Below, one piece after another: positions 26,716 to 36,641 of a DNA stretch of 64,000 nucleotides. Numbering within the stretch: position 1 is the stretch's first letter; each line of letters begins with the position of its first letter. The position numbers and the translations under genes were made by a program. This stretch comes from Chitinophagaceae bacterium UBA7600 (GTDB taxonomy: Bacteria > Bacteroidota > Bacteroidia > Chitinophagales > Chitinophagaceae): NCBI GenBank assembly GCA_002478885.1, contig DLKC01000010.1, positions 1-64,000 of the forward strand, given 5' to 3'. The notes under the pieces were generated by a model. The model made no database searches. It was not told the DNA's origin and saw nothing but the letters and a program-made list of their open reading frames with translations.

Positions 26716-27774
26716 CTACCGATAAGTGGTAACCGGCAACTCTTGTTTTAAAAAATCTTTTACTAAATTTTCAATTGTTTCGAATTCCAGCAGAAAACCA
26801 TCGTGGCCATAATAAGAATCGATAACGGCGAGCTGGGCGTTTGGAATATAGGCTGCCAGCAGTTCCTGTTCGCTGGTTGGAAACAATACATCTGATGAAA
26901 TGCTTATTACCAGTGCTTTTGCCTTAATACTCTGTAATGCTGCCCGCACACTGTCCCTGCCCCGGCCCACATTGTGTTTATCCATGGCCTGGCTGAGAAA
27001 ATAATAGCTGAACGCGTTAAAGCGTTTAGCCAGTTTTTCGCCCTGGTAACGCTGGTATGTTTCTGCCTTGAAAACTTTTTTATCAATTCTTGCGCCTTCT
27101 GTTTCCGTGGTAAAACCTTGCTGCGATTTTGAATAAGCTTCATAATGCCTGTAAGAAATAAGTGCAATGCTTCTTGCGATCTTCATGCCTTCAAGACCTG
27201 CATCCACCTGTTCTTCTTTCCAGGTGGGGTCGTTCTCGATGCACATGCGTTGCGATGCATTAAAGGCAATGCCCCACGGCGAATGTTCGGCATTGGTGGC
27301 AATGGGAAAAATATATTCGAATAACGCGGGTTCTTCAATGGCCCACTCGAGCAATTGCTGGCCGCCCATTGAACCACCGATGCCAATATGAATTTTCTCT
27401 ATGCCGAGTTTGATGCGGAGCGGGTTATAAGCCCTGATCATATCTCTCGTAGTGAACAAAGGAAAGTTGTGATAGAAAGGCTTTCCCGTTTCTGCATTAT
27501 CATCCAGCGGGGAAATACTGCCATAACAACTGCCGGGTACATTCACGCAAACAATAAAATACTTCCCGGGGTCAAAGAGTTTTGTTTCGCCCACTAAACC
27601 GCTCCACCATTCGGCCGGGTTGCTGTTGGCCGTAAGCGCGTGAAAAATCCACACCACGTTGCTTTTGGCGGCATTCATTTTGCCCAGTGTTGTATAGGCG
27701 AGATGATAGCCCGGCAATGTTCTGCCGCTTTCAAGCGTGAATGGTTTACTGAATGAAAATGTTTTAAAATGCAA
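26716..27774 (-). CDS. metX: Homoserine O-acetyltransferase (MetX)
   Basis: This 352-residue alpha/beta-hydrolase-fold acyltransferase activates homoserine with an acyl-CoA. The nucleophile Ser135 lies in GGSMGGQQ. DVLFPTSEQE provides the Asp and YYGHDGFLLE the His of the triad. VNVPGSCYGSISP and NPLRIKLGIEKI are typical MetX segments. Acetyl versus succinyl use cannot be fully decided by eye, but co-location with metY favours O-acetylhomoserine. It is followed by hom after 27 bases. A repeat pair sits between it and metY. Confidence 0.93.
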   Translation of the reverse strand: MHFKTFSFSKPFTLESGRTLPGYHLAYTTLGKMNAAKSNVVWIFHALTANSNPAEWWSGLVGETKLFDPGKYFIVCVNVPGSCYGSISPLDDNAETGKPFYHNFPLFTTRDMIRAYNPLRIKLGIEKIHIGIGGSMGGQQLLEWAIEEPALFEYIFPIATNAEHSPWGIAFNASQRMCIENDPTWKEEQVDAGLEGMKIARSIALISYRHYEAYSKSQQGFTTETEGARIDKKVFKAETYQRYQGEKLAKRFNAFSYYFLSQAMDKHNVGRGRDSVRAALQSIKAKALVISISSDVLFPTSEQELLAAYIPNAQLAVIDSYYGHDGFLLEFETIENLVKDFLKQELPVTTYR

Positions 27775-27819
27775 TGCCTGAAATTTTTGTGATAGCTTTT
27801 GTTCATCAATTAAGCTTTC

Positions 27820-27890
27820 GTTGTGTCACTCCCTTGTACTTCCTGTTCTTTGCTCAGCAAAGTGTAAGGCGCCGAAGTGTGCGACGCAAC
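27820..27890. repeat. GCGACGCAA element, compact inverted pair with divergent left arm
   Basis: The left half at 27820-27839 is reverse but reads GTTGTGTCACTCCCTTGTAC. The right half at 27871-27890 is forward (GAAGTGTGCGACGCAAC). The complementarity continues outward: TTAAGCTTTCGTTG on the left matches CAACAAAAGCTTAA on the right at 13 of 14 positions. The element sits between metX and metY within the methionine block. Confidence 0.9.
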
Positions 27891-27933
27891 AAAAGCTTAA
27901 TGCTTATTCTTTTGTTTGGCCCAAAGCATTTAC

Positions 27934-29301
<1,368 letters not shown>

Positions 29302-29401
29302 TCAAGTCTGAGGAAATGGCCTGGCTAAAAGCTGAAAAGGAGAACAAATTTAGCGGACTATTTTCCTATATTTTCAATTTGCATTTTCGTTATTGGTTAA
29401 A

Positions 29402-30589
29402 TTAATTGTTAAGTATAGCCGCGATATTTCTTTCAGCACTTAAACTTTCCACTGCTTCAAAACCCTGTTCAAGATCGTTGAGCAGGTCTCCGACTTCTTC
29501 GAGCCCAACAGACAATCTTATCAAACTATCGGCCACACCTGCCGCCCTGCGTTTTGCTGCGGGAATGGATTTATGCGTCATGTTCGCCGGGTGGCACAAC
29601 AAACTCTTTACCCCACCAAGGCTTTCTGCCAGCTTAAATAATTTAGTATGTGTTACAAATGCAACCGCCGCTTCTTCTGCATCTTCTTTTAGCGTAAAGG
29701 AAACCACGCCACCGAAACCTTTTGCCTGTTGTTTTGCTATATCGTGATTGACATGCGATTTTAGACCGGGATAGAAAACTTTATCAACGGCAGGATGTGT
29801 TTCTAAAAACTCTGCTACCGCCTGCGCATTGAAGCAATGTTGCCTCACTCTTAATGTCAATGTTTCAATACCGCGAATCACCAGCCAACTATCAAAAGGA
29901 GATAGGATGGCACCTGTTGCATTCTGGATAAATTTCAACTGATCGCCGATGGTTTTATCTTTTGCCACAACAAGGCCTGCAATAAGATCGCTGTGCCCGC
30001 CGAGGTATTTGGTGGCCGAATGCACTACAATATCAGCTCCCAGTGTAAGAGGTTTTTGTAAGGCCGGTGATGCAAAAGTATTATCCACGCAAAGTAAACA
30101 GCCATGCGCCTTTGCTACTTTGGCGATGGCTGCGATGTCGGATATCTTCAACGTAGGATTGGTGGGTGTTTCAATCCAGATGAGTTTTGTGTTTGGTGTG
30201 ACCGCGTTAAAAACATTTTCCACTTTGGTAGTGTCGGTATAGTTCACTTTTATACCGAATTTCTCATAGATGTGGGTGAATAGACGGAATGCGCCGCCGT
30301 AGATATCATCTACTGCCAGGATTTCATCGCCGCTTTTCAGCAGTTTTACCACGGCATCGATTGCCGCGAGCCCGCTGCCGAAAGCAACGCCAACGCTGCC
30401 TTCTTCCAGTTTTGCGATAATGGTTTCCAATGTGGCCCGTGTAGGGTTGCCGCTGCGTGCGTAATCATAACCCTTGTTTACACCGGGTGCTTCCTGCACG
30501 AATGTACTGGTCTGGTAGATCGGGACTGCAATAGCGCCTGTTTGTTCGTCTACCGGGATGCTGTGAATGATTTGTGTTGCGTTGCTCAT
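29402..30589 (-). CDS. Trans-sulfuration PLP enzyme (cystathionine gamma-synthase/lyase family)
   Basis: This 395-residue PLP enzyme has YDYARSGNPTRATLE (phosphate-binding Tyr and Arg), WIETPTNPTLKI and the PLP lysine in VVHSATKYLGGHSD (about 198). The C-terminal GGVKSLLCHPANMTHKSIP is family-typical. It could be cystathionine gamma-synthase, beta-/gamma-lyase or a second O-acetylhomoserine sulfhydrylase; sequence by eye does not decide. It is the first gene behind the SAM-I riboswitch, so its expression should fall when S-adenosylmethionine is plentiful. That supports a methionine role over cysteine breakdown. Confidence 0.9.
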   Translation of the reverse strand: MSNATQIIHSIPVDEQTGAIAVPIYQTSTFVQEAPGVNKGYDYARSGNPTRATLETIIAKLEEGSVGVAFGSGLAAIDAVVKLLKSGDEILAVDDIYGGAFRLFTHIYEKFGIKVNYTDTTKVENVFNAVTPNTKLIWIETPTNPTLKISDIAAIAKVAKAHGCLLCVDNTFASPALQKPLTLGADIVVHSATKYLGGHSDLIAGLVVAKDKTIGDQLKFIQNATGAILSPFDSWLVIRGIETLTLRVRQHCFNAQAVAEFLETHPAVDKVFYPGLKSHVNHDIAKQQAKGFGGVVSFTLKEDAEEAAVAFVTHTKLFKLAESLGGVKSLLCHPANMTHKSIPAAKRRAAGVADSLIRLSVGLEEVGDLLNDLEQGFEAVESLSAERNIAAILNN

Positions 30590-30670
30590 CTTAAATGTTT
30601 TTTAGTTTGATGAAATATTTGAATAAACATGTTCTAAAAAACTTACCAGGAGCAGGCTTACCGGGCGGGC

Positions 30671-30705
30671 ATAAAAAAAGCTCACCTGGTAAGTCAGATG
30701 AGCTT
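30671..30705 (-). terminator. Riboswitch-controlled terminator
   Basis: On the minus strand AAGCTCA (30705-30699) and TGAGCTT (30684-30678) close a hairpin followed by Ts. Its 5' side includes TCTGACTTA (30698-30690), which can instead pair with TAAGTCAGA (30750-30742) as an antiterminator. Confidence 0.88.
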
Positions 30706-30745
30706 AATATGTTAACGATGTTGTGTAATATCAAACTTTACTCTG

Positions 30746-30860
30746 ACTTATCTCTTCCTGTTTTTATCCAGGATGGAGTTGGCACCTTCTTACAAGTGAG
30801 TAGCTTGTAAGGGTTGCCAAGGCTTCAACGGGCCAAATCCCTCTGCCTTTCTTGATAAGT
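30746..30860 (-). ncRNA. SAM-I (S-box) riboswitch aptamer
   Basis: On the minus strand the sequence follows the S-box consensus. P1 is ACTTATC (30860-30854) paired with GATAAGT (30752-30746). Conserved core strings are CAAGAAAGGCAGAGGG, TTGGCCCGTTGAAGCC, TTGGCAACC and AAGGTGCCAACTCC. The P1 3' strand overlaps the antiterminator TAAGTCAGA. SAM binding, which stabilises P1, would therefore free the terminator strand and stop transcription. It controls the trans-sulfuration gene at 29402-30589 and, by read-through, possibly metY, metX and hom. Confidence 0.96.
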
Positions 30861-30876
30861 AATTAAAGAACTGGCG

Positions 30877-30909
30877 CAAAAGTAATACCCGGGCACTGAA
30901 ACTGCCAAA
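30877..30909 (-). promoter_or_regulatory. Promoter of the SAM-riboswitch transcript
   Basis: On the minus strand TTTG (30909-30906), a 21-base spacer and TACTTTTG (30884-30877) match the Bacteroidota consensus at both elements. The predicted start about 7-10 bases on would lie just before the P1 stem of the riboswitch at 30860. Confidence 0.78.
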
Positions 30910-30964
30910 AATATTTTTATGGGGGAACTAAATATGCTGAAAAGGGAAATATTCAGCAGACCTG

Positions 30965-31030
30965 GCTACCGGGCTTCTACCAACTCCCTACCAACCATCT
31001 ACCAAGTATGTACCAAGTATCTACCAAGTA
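30965..31030. repeat. 11-bp tandem repeat, six units
   Basis: Six head-to-tail 11-bp units begin at 30965, 30976, 30987, 30998, 31009 and 31020. The best three read TCTACCAAGTA, TGTACCAAGTA and TCTACCAAGTA. Reverse-complemented they give TACTTGGTAGA, the same unit as at 8402-8434. The rest of the 30910-31227 gap shows no gene; ACAATTGTTTGC near 31069 resembles ACAAATTGTTTCC near the other locus. Confidence 0.88.
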
Positions 31031-31227
31031 AGGCCTGAGTAAACACCTGCCTGGTGCTGAAAAAGCTAACAATTGTTTGCTTTTGACGTAAGTCCTTTTG
31101 TTTAATCAGCCGGGCAGCATTTTAAAAGTATTATCTGCCGTGAGTTCATAAAAATTGACAACGGGCGTATAGTATTTTTTTGGTGCAGGCTGCATCGCCT
31201 GTCCGGTTAGCATATTCCAAATGAATG

Positions 31228-31773
31228 TTAATGCGTTGAACCGGGAAGATTTTTCCTGAACCACTCAGCCTGTGCTGTTGCGCTTTGCTCCAATGTAACT
31301 TTAGCCGCTATTTTTTCCTGCGCATTGTGCAAGGCTTTTGTGATCATTGTATTTTCCAGCGGTTCGTCTTCCTTCATGCCCAGCTTACTTAAAAGTTCTA
31401 TCATTTTCTCTCCGCCAAAATGCATAAACAACGGTTCGTCAAGCGACGAATACACATGCGCTGCTGCCAACGTCAACGAAACGAACAGATCGGTTTCTTT
31501 TTTTGGCAAGGGATAATGTTCTACGAAAATGATGTTTTTATCTTTTGTGTTGAATGAGTTTGCGTTTCGGTATAACAGTGTTGTGGGTTTTATGGTGCTG
31601 TGGGCACTAAAGTATGCTTCCAGTTGCTGTAATGTTTCGGGAAACCATGCAATGAAAACGGTGGTTGCATTTTTTGCTGCGGTATTTGCGCATGCTTTCC
31701 ATTTTGCTATGGCCGATACGTAAACGGTATCGATAATTTTGAAAGATATTTTGTTCCTGGAAAATAAGGACAT
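31228..31773 (-). CDS. Small stand-alone protein resembling part of SecA (NBD2/scaffold)
   Basis: This 181-residue protein has no signal peptide. Residues 110-156 (SLDEPLFMHFGGEKMIELL, then LGMKEDEPLE and ITKALHNAQEKI) follow the order and spacing of the SecA segment that begins YLSLEDxLM..F and continues LGMxxxExIE..xxTKAIxNAQxKVE. TVFIAWFPETLQQLEAYF (38-55) and NIIFVEHYPLPKKE (80-93) sit where SecA NBD2 strands would be. The conserved SecA arginine-finger segment QLRGRSGRQGDPG is missing, as are NBD1, the preprotein cross-linking domain and the C-terminal zinc tail. I infer a SecA-derived or SecA-mimicking small protein, not a translocase. The function is unknown. Confidence 0.55.
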   Translation of the reverse strand: MSLFSRNKISFKIIDTVYVSAIAKWKACANTAAKNATTVFIAWFPETLQQLEAYFSAHSTIKPTTLLYRNANSFNTKDKNIIFVEHYPLPKKETDLFVSLTLAAAHVYSSLDEPLFMHFGGEKMIELLSKLGMKEDEPLENTMITKALHNAQEKIAAKVTLEQSATAQAEWFRKNLPGSTH

Positions 31774-31883
31774 AGCCCACTATTAAATAAGATAAAAGTA
31801 CAGTTAGATTTATATAACTGATAAAGTATTTCACCGAACCGGCAACCTTTTATCATTGCCCTTGCTGAATACTGTTACGCGGA

Positions 31884-31903
31884 GTACAAGAGTGCGACGC
31901 AAC
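31884..31903 (+). repeat. GCGACGCAA element, single copy, forward
   Basis: An exact copy of GTACAAGAGTGCGACGCAAC, preceded by GTTACGCGGA and followed by AAAGCTTAATTGC. It lies in the 179-base gap, on the side of the kinase stop codon. Confidence 0.9.
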
Positions 31904-31952
31904 AAAGCTTAATTGCTGCAATGCCCTATGGTTCAAGAGCACCTGCTTTCCT

Positions 31953-33944
31953 TTACCCGGCGGCTGGCCGGTTATTCGGAACAATAATGTTGAATGTGGT
32001 GCCCTCGTTGATCGATGATTCAACGGAGATACTTCCATTGAGTTTTTCTATGACCTCTTTAGCGATATATAATCCGAGGCCGGTGCCCTGTTCTTTGGTG
32101 GTGGCGCGGTAGAACATGGAAAATATTTTGTCGAGATGTTTTTCTTCTATGCCGAGGCCGTTATCGCTTATCTGTATGGCGGCGTTTTTTTCATCTGTGG
32201 TTACGGTCAGCTTTATGTAAGGATCTGGCTTTGAAAGATCAGCATATTTGATGGCGTTTGAAATAAGGTTGTTGAAAAGAATGCTGAGCCTTCGCGGGTC
32301 TGAAACAAAGTCGGCGGTGCTGTTGATTTCTGTGAAGCGGGTTATTTTGCCCGCATGGTGCATGTATTGATGATCTTCGAAAACATTATCGATCATTTGG
32401 CTGAAATCGATCTTTGTTAACGACGATTCAATGCGGTTGTTTTTTGAGTAATCGATTATGTCGCTGATGATATTATCGAGCCGTAACAGCGTTTTGCGCT
32501 GCATGTTGAAATACCCGTCGAATGCGCCTGCATCTTTTTCTGTCTTTGCTGCGTCTATTATGCCCAGCACAGAAGTAATGGGCGCTCGCAGATCGTGCGT
32601 TACGCGGTATACAAAACTGTCGAGCTCCCTGTTGAGTTTGGATAACTCTTCATTTTTTTGTTGAATAATTTTATTCTTGTTCTGCAGTTCAACATTGGTG
32701 CGTTGCAATATTTTGTTTGTTGCGTTCAGCTTATAGAACGTGCGGGTAAATTGTTTTGACAGCGAAACAGCCTGCAGTAAAACAAACACAAAAAGGCCGG
32801 CATAGAAATAATGCCCTGTTTCAATGATAAGGCTTGCATAAAGGATATCGTTCAGTACGCTGAGCTGCAGCACAATAAACGACGCGAGATAAAACACTGC
32901 TTCCACCTTCTTGTTCCTTAGCGCTTTTACAGAAATATAAATGCCATAAAAACTGCAAAACAGCATTAACGCCTCAAATGGCCGTGCACAAAACGAAATA
33001 ACCAGCGGAGTTGCGAACAGCGCAAGAGCAGTAAAGGCAATACTGCTGATGATGAAAAAGCAGAAGAGGCGTTTTGAAAATTCTACATGGAAGAGGTTGT
33101 ATACGAACAGCACAGAAAAGATAACAATGAGGTACATGGAGATAAATTCCAGCCTTACATTCACATTCCATGGAAGACTGATTAAATTATTGAACGCAAG
33201 TTCCCCTGTTGCCAGCACCCTTATACATATTACGATACAAAGCAAGCCAAGGTACAAGGGAGTGTACCGCCGGCGGATAAAAAAGAAAACGATGAGGTGA
33301 TACAATCCCATCATAAAAAAACCCCCTACGATGAAATAGTCCCTTATGATATTTTTCTGTTCATAGTATTTTATTTGTTCGAGGGTACCCAGCTTTATGA
33401 AATCCCATAACCCACCGGTGCGGTAGTCAAAATTGGACACCTGTATAACAATGTCGAGTTGCTGGTCCCGGGGAAGCACCGGTATAAGCTGTGGTTTATA
33501 GGCGGCAACGGAATTAATGCTGTTTGTGCCCACTTTGCCAACTTCGGCCAGTTGCTGTCCGTTCACAAACAGGCGGTATGCGGTTGAGATGGTAAGGATC
33601 TTTAACGCCAGTGTATCGCTGCCCGGCGGGCACCATACTTTTAAATGATAGGTTGCATAACCTAAGCCTTTTGTGAGTGCTGTGCCCGGGATCAGCTTGT
33701 TCCAGAACTCGGGAACGTTGCTGTACTGCATGCGGCTGTTGATTTTCGCAGCGTACAGTTCAGCTGGCGTGTATAGCTGGTTCCAGTAAAATTCCCATTC
33801 GCCGTTAAGGTCGGCAATACCATCCCTTGCCCATAGATGTGAACGCAGGTCGAGCGTGGCTTTACTGGCTTTTTCCGGGTTCTGGCTGTATAGGTCAGGG
33901 TTTAAGGCGGTTAAAGCAACTATGAGTACTATTGCTTTGTACAT
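31953..33944 (-). CDS. 7TMR-DISM sensor histidine kinase, orphan
   Basis: This 663-residue sensor has a signal peptide and an extracellular jelly-roll region (LNGEWEFYWNQLY ... YATYHLKVWCPPGS ... LFVNGQQLAEVG). Seven membrane segments follow at about 200-400, the 7TMR-DISM arrangement. A coiled coil (NVELQNKNKIIQQKNEELSK) leads to HisKA with phospho-acceptor His in VTHDLRAPI (about 449). The HATPase domain has NLISNAIKYAD, DNGLGIEE and GTGLGLYIAKE. No response regulator gene lies next to it, so its partner is elsewhere. The jelly-roll domain could bind a carbohydrate, which is speculative here. Confidence 0.92.
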   Translation of the reverse strand: MYKAIVLIVALTALNPDLYSQNPEKASKATLDLRSHLWARDGIADLNGEWEFYWNQLYTPAELYAAKINSRMQYSNVPEFWNKLIPGTALTKGLGYATYHLKVWCPPGSDTLALKILTISTAYRLFVNGQQLAEVGKVGTNSINSVAAYKPQLIPVLPRDQQLDIVIQVSNFDYRTGGLWDFIKLGTLEQIKYYEQKNIIRDYFIVGGFFMMGLYHLIVFFFIRRRYTPLYLGLLCIVICIRVLATGELAFNNLISLPWNVNVRLEFISMYLIVIFSVLFVYNLFHVEFSKRLFCFFIISSIAFTALALFATPLVISFCARPFEALMLFCSFYGIYISVKALRNKKVEAVFYLASFIVLQLSVLNDILYASLIIETGHYFYAGLFVFVLLQAVSLSKQFTRTFYKLNATNKILQRTNVELQNKNKIIQQKNEELSKLNRELDSFVYRVTHDLRAPITSVLGIIDAAKTEKDAGAFDGYFNMQRKTLLRLDNIISDIIDYSKNNRIESSLTKIDFSQMIDNVFEDHQYMHHAGKITRFTEINSTADFVSDPRRLSILFNNLISNAIKYADLSKPDPYIKLTVTTDEKNAAIQISDNGLGIEEKHLDKIFSMFYRATTKEQGTGLGLYIAKEVIEKLNGSISVESSINEGTTFNIIVPNNRPAAG

Positions 33945-34225
33945 TTTTCATCAGGTTTGTACTAAGGTAGCCAGTATTGGCTGAAGGAGGAATTTATTTT
34001 AATGTATGGCGGTTTCTGCCAGCGTTTTTTCAGAACATTTTAATCATTTTTTTTACAACAGTTTTGATGGGTGAGCCAATCGTGTCAATTAAACACTTTT
34101 TTTAATCGGACATTAATTCCAGTAACCCGTCAATTTCTTTGCAATACAGCTTATTTGTTTATTTTCACGCCTCGTTTTTAGAAAGAGCGGATTATTGTGT
34201 CAGGAAAACAAAAGACAAACCCCGG

Positions 34226-35218
34226 ATGAAAGCGATTATACCAGTGGCAGGAGCCGGCGCAAAGCTGCGGCCACATACATATACACAGCCAAAAGCATTG
34301 ATACCGATTGCAGGCAAAACCATTCTAAGTTTTATTGTAGATCAGTTGCACAATGCCTCCATTACCGAATTTATTTTTATCGTTGGTTACCTTGGCGAAA
34401 AAATACAGGAATACGTAAAACAGACCTATCCCCATCTCACCTGCCATTTTGTTTACCAGAACGAAAGACAAGGCACCGGGCATGCGATAGAGCTTACCAA
34501 AAATATTGTTGGCGACGATGAAGTGTTTGTTGTGCTGGGCGATACCATTTGCGATTTTGACGTAAAGGAAGTTATCGCAAGCGAATTCAGTATGCTTGGT
34601 ATAAAAAAGGTTGATGACCCACGCAACTTTGGTGTAGCTGAGCTCGACGAGCATGGCTTTATCAGTCATGTGGTAGAAAAGCCTTCCATACCAAAAAGCA
34701 ATATGGCACTGGTGGGTTTGTACAAGATAAAAGAAACACATTTCCTGTTCGAATGCCTGCATCATCTTTTCATGCAAGACATCCGTTCATTTGGTGAATA
34801 CAATCTTACCGATGCGCTCGATTGCATGATCAAACGCGGCGCGAAATTCAAGTCATTCAAAGTAAAGAACTGGTTCGACTGCGGCAAAAAAGAAACCCTG
34901 CTCGAGAGCAATGCAACGCTTTTAAAAAAGTATGGCGGCAAAGTGCACGAAAGCGTTCAAAGCGAAAACTCCATTATAGTTCCCCCGGTTAGCATCGGTC
35001 CCGGTTGTGTTTTAAAAAATGCCATCATTGGTCCGCACGTGGCAGTCGGTGCCGATACTACCATTCAGCATTCCATCATCCGAGACAGCATCATTGGTTC
35101 TTACACCAATCTGTTTGAAGTGGTGCTCGACAATTCGCTTATAGGAAGCGATGCGAGTGTAAAAGGGCTGAGCCGAAGCCTTAACATTGGCGATAACACA
35201 GAAATAGATTTCGGCTGA
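34226..35218 (+). CDS. Sugar-1-phosphate nucleotidyltransferase with beta-helix tail
   Basis: This 330-residue enzyme has the N-terminal signature IPVAGAGAKLRPHTYTQPKA, continuing LIPIAGKTIL, as in RmlA/GlmU/GCD1-type NTP transferases. The metal-binding region is VVLGDTICDFD. NWFDCGKKETLLESN precedes a C-terminal left-handed beta-helix of hexapeptide-like repeats (SIGPGCVLKNAIIGPHVAVG). It would make an NDP-sugar such as dTDP-glucose, UDP-GlcNAc or GDP-mannose; the choice is not clear. I chose the ATG at 34226 because it begins the conserved domain; an upstream in-frame start at 34139 adds 29 residues without family support. It lies 3.7 kb before the polysaccharide cluster and may feed it. 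Confidence 0.9.
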   Translation: MKAIIPVAGAGAKLRPHTYTQPKALIPIAGKTILSFIVDQLHNASITEFIFIVGYLGEKIQEYVKQTYPHLTCHFVYQNERQGTGHAIELTKNIVGDDEVFVVLGDTICDFDVKEVIASEFSMLGIKKVDDPRNFGVAELDEHGFISHVVEKPSIPKSNMALVGLYKIKETHFLFECLHHLFMQDIRSFGEYNLTDALDCMIKRGAKFKSFKVKNWFDCGKKETLLESNATLLKKYGGKVHESVQSENSIIVPPVSIGPGCVLKNAIIGPHVAVGADTTIQHSIIRDSIIGSYTNLFEVVLDNSLIGSDASVKGLSRSLNIGDNTEIDFG

Positions 35219-35266
35219 TCCAATCAATTTTTTGGAGCCCGGCTTCTGTAACAACAGGCAACTGCT

Positions 35267-35286
35267 GTTGCGTCGCACACTTGTAC
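35267..35286 (-). repeat. GCGACGCAA element, single copy, reverse
   Basis: GTTGCGTCGCACACTTGTAC, 49 bases after the nucleotidyltransferase stop. GAGCCCGGCTTCTG lies about 25 bases to its left and GTGCGGCAAA to its right, both parts of the longer half-element. Confidence 0.9.
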
Positions 35287-35363
35287 AGCAGCAGCACCGT
35301 GCGGCAAATCGATAGCGTTATACACTGCGCATGTATGCTGTGTTAGCTTTTGCATTTCCCTTC

Positions 35364-35392
35364 TTTGTTTAAAACTGTTGGCGCTATCTTAG
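35364..35392 (+). promoter_or_regulatory. Possible promoter of the nitronate monooxygenase gene
   Basis: TTTG (35364-35367), 17 bases, then TATCTTAG (35385-35392), one mismatch from TAnnTTTG. It ends 16 bases before the start codon, so the leader would be very short. Confidence 0.35.
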
Positions 35393-35408
35393 CATTTTAA
35401 GAGCCACT

Positions 35409-36368
35409 ATGAGCAACGAAAATTTTTCCAACCGGATCACCAGGCTTTTTGGCATTGACTACCCGATCATCCAGGCCGGGATGATATGGGCAAGCGGCTG
35501 GCGACTGGCAAGTGCGGTAAGCAATGCAGGCGGGCTTGGCATTATCGGCGGCGGCAGCATGTACCCGGATACTTTGCGGGATCACATAAGAAAATGCAAG
35601 GCAGCTACCGTAAAGCCATTTGCCGTAAATGTTCCGATGATCTACCCGGACATTGAGCAGCATATCAACATCATTATGGAAGAGGCTGTGAAAATTGTTT
35701 TCACATCGGCAGGTAATCCCAATACATGGGCAGGCGCATTAAAAGCAAGAGGCATTACGGTCGTGCATGTTGTCAGCAGCAGCAGGTTTGCCCAAAAAGC
35801 GGAGCAGGCGGGTTGCGATGCCGTTGTGGCTGAAGGTTTTGAGGCCGGCGGGCATAACGGGAGGGAAGAAACAACCAGCATGGTGTTGATACCTGCAGTA
35901 AGAGCGGCGGTTGGTATTCCATTGATTGCTGCTGGCGGCATAGCAACGGGCAGGCAAATGCTGGCCGCGATGGTAATGGGTGCGGAAGGCGTGCAGGTGG
36001 GCAGCCGGTTTGTGTGCAGTGAAGAAGCATCTTCGCATATAAATTTTAAAGAAGCCGTTGTAAATGCCCGGGAAGGCGAAACACAACTGAGCCTGAAAAA
36101 ATTAGTGCCTGTGCGATTGCTGAAGAATGATTTCTTCCGGCAGGTTGAACAGGCAGAAAACCAGGGTGTATCGGGTGAAGATTTAAAAACATTGCTTGGC
36201 CGCGGGCGTTCGAAGAAAGGCATGTTTGAAGGAGATATGAAAGCAGGTGAACTCGAGATCGGGCAGGTGAGTGCGTTGGTAAAATCAATTATTCCTGCTG
36301 CTGATATTGTAAAAGAATTATGGATGGATTTCTCCAATGCGGTTGCAGATCCACTTTTTTTTGGCTGA
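35409..36368 (+). CDS. Nitronate monooxygenase-like FMN enzyme
   Basis: This 319-residue TIM-barrel flavoprotein belongs to the 2-nitropropane dioxygenase/nitronate monooxygenase family. Family hallmarks are YPIIQAGMIWASGWRLASAV near the start, GGLGIIGGG, a central EGFEAGGHNGREE with the proton-shuttling His, and the FMN-phosphate loop AAGGIATGRQMLAAMVMGAEGVQVGSRF (positions about 175-205). FabK-type enoyl-ACP reductases are close relatives and a possible alternative. It would use FMN and O2 in the cytoplasm. It is monocistronic between repeat elements. Confidence 0.88.
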   Translation: MSNENFSNRITRLFGIDYPIIQAGMIWASGWRLASAVSNAGGLGIIGGGSMYPDTLRDHIRKCKAATVKPFAVNVPMIYPDIEQHINIIMEEAVKIVFTSAGNPNTWAGALKARGITVVHVVSSSRFAQKAEQAGCDAVVAEGFEAGGHNGREETTSMVLIPAVRAAVGIPLIAAGGIATGRQMLAAMVMGAEGVQVGSRFVCSEEASSHINFKEAVVNAREGETQLSLKKLVPVRLLKNDFFRQVEQAENQGVSGEDLKTLLGRGRSKKGMFEGDMKAGELEIGQVSALVKSIIPAADIVKELWMDFSNAVADPLFFG

Positions 36369-36522
36369 TTTATTTTTTGACGCTTCATTTAAAAAAACTG
36401 ATATTTAGTAGTGGAATTTTTTTGTGGAACGAACTCAGCAATTCTTTGTTTTTTTTCCTGGTGATGCTAAAGATCCGGTATTGTAAAACTGCCGGTTTTT
36501 TATTGTTGAAGAAAGCAATGCA

Positions 36523-36542
36523 GTACAAGTGTGCGACGCAAC
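36523..36542 (+). repeat. GCGACGCAA element, single copy, forward
   Basis: GTACAAGTGTGCGACGCAAC followed by CAATGTTGATTAAGG and then TAGCCGGGTAC (about 36563-36573), a complete right half-element on the right side of its 273-base gap. Confidence 0.92.
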
Positions 36543-36641
36543 CAATGTTGATTAAGGCACGGTAGCCGGGTACATAACAGTGATGTTTGTTTTTGCCTGG
36601 GTAGCCATTTTTCAGTTTATAAATATTCAATTATCACCAAT

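Noticed and set aside
30965..31030. CRISPR or iteron array from the 11-bp units
   Set aside because: Units are directly adjacent with no spacers, too short for CRISPR. No replication initiator gene is beside them.
35642..36388. Minus-strand open frame of 248 codons
   Set aside because: Antisense to the nitronate monooxygenase-like gene; Ser/Thr/Pro/Ala composition typical of a shadow frame in moderately GC-rich coding DNA.
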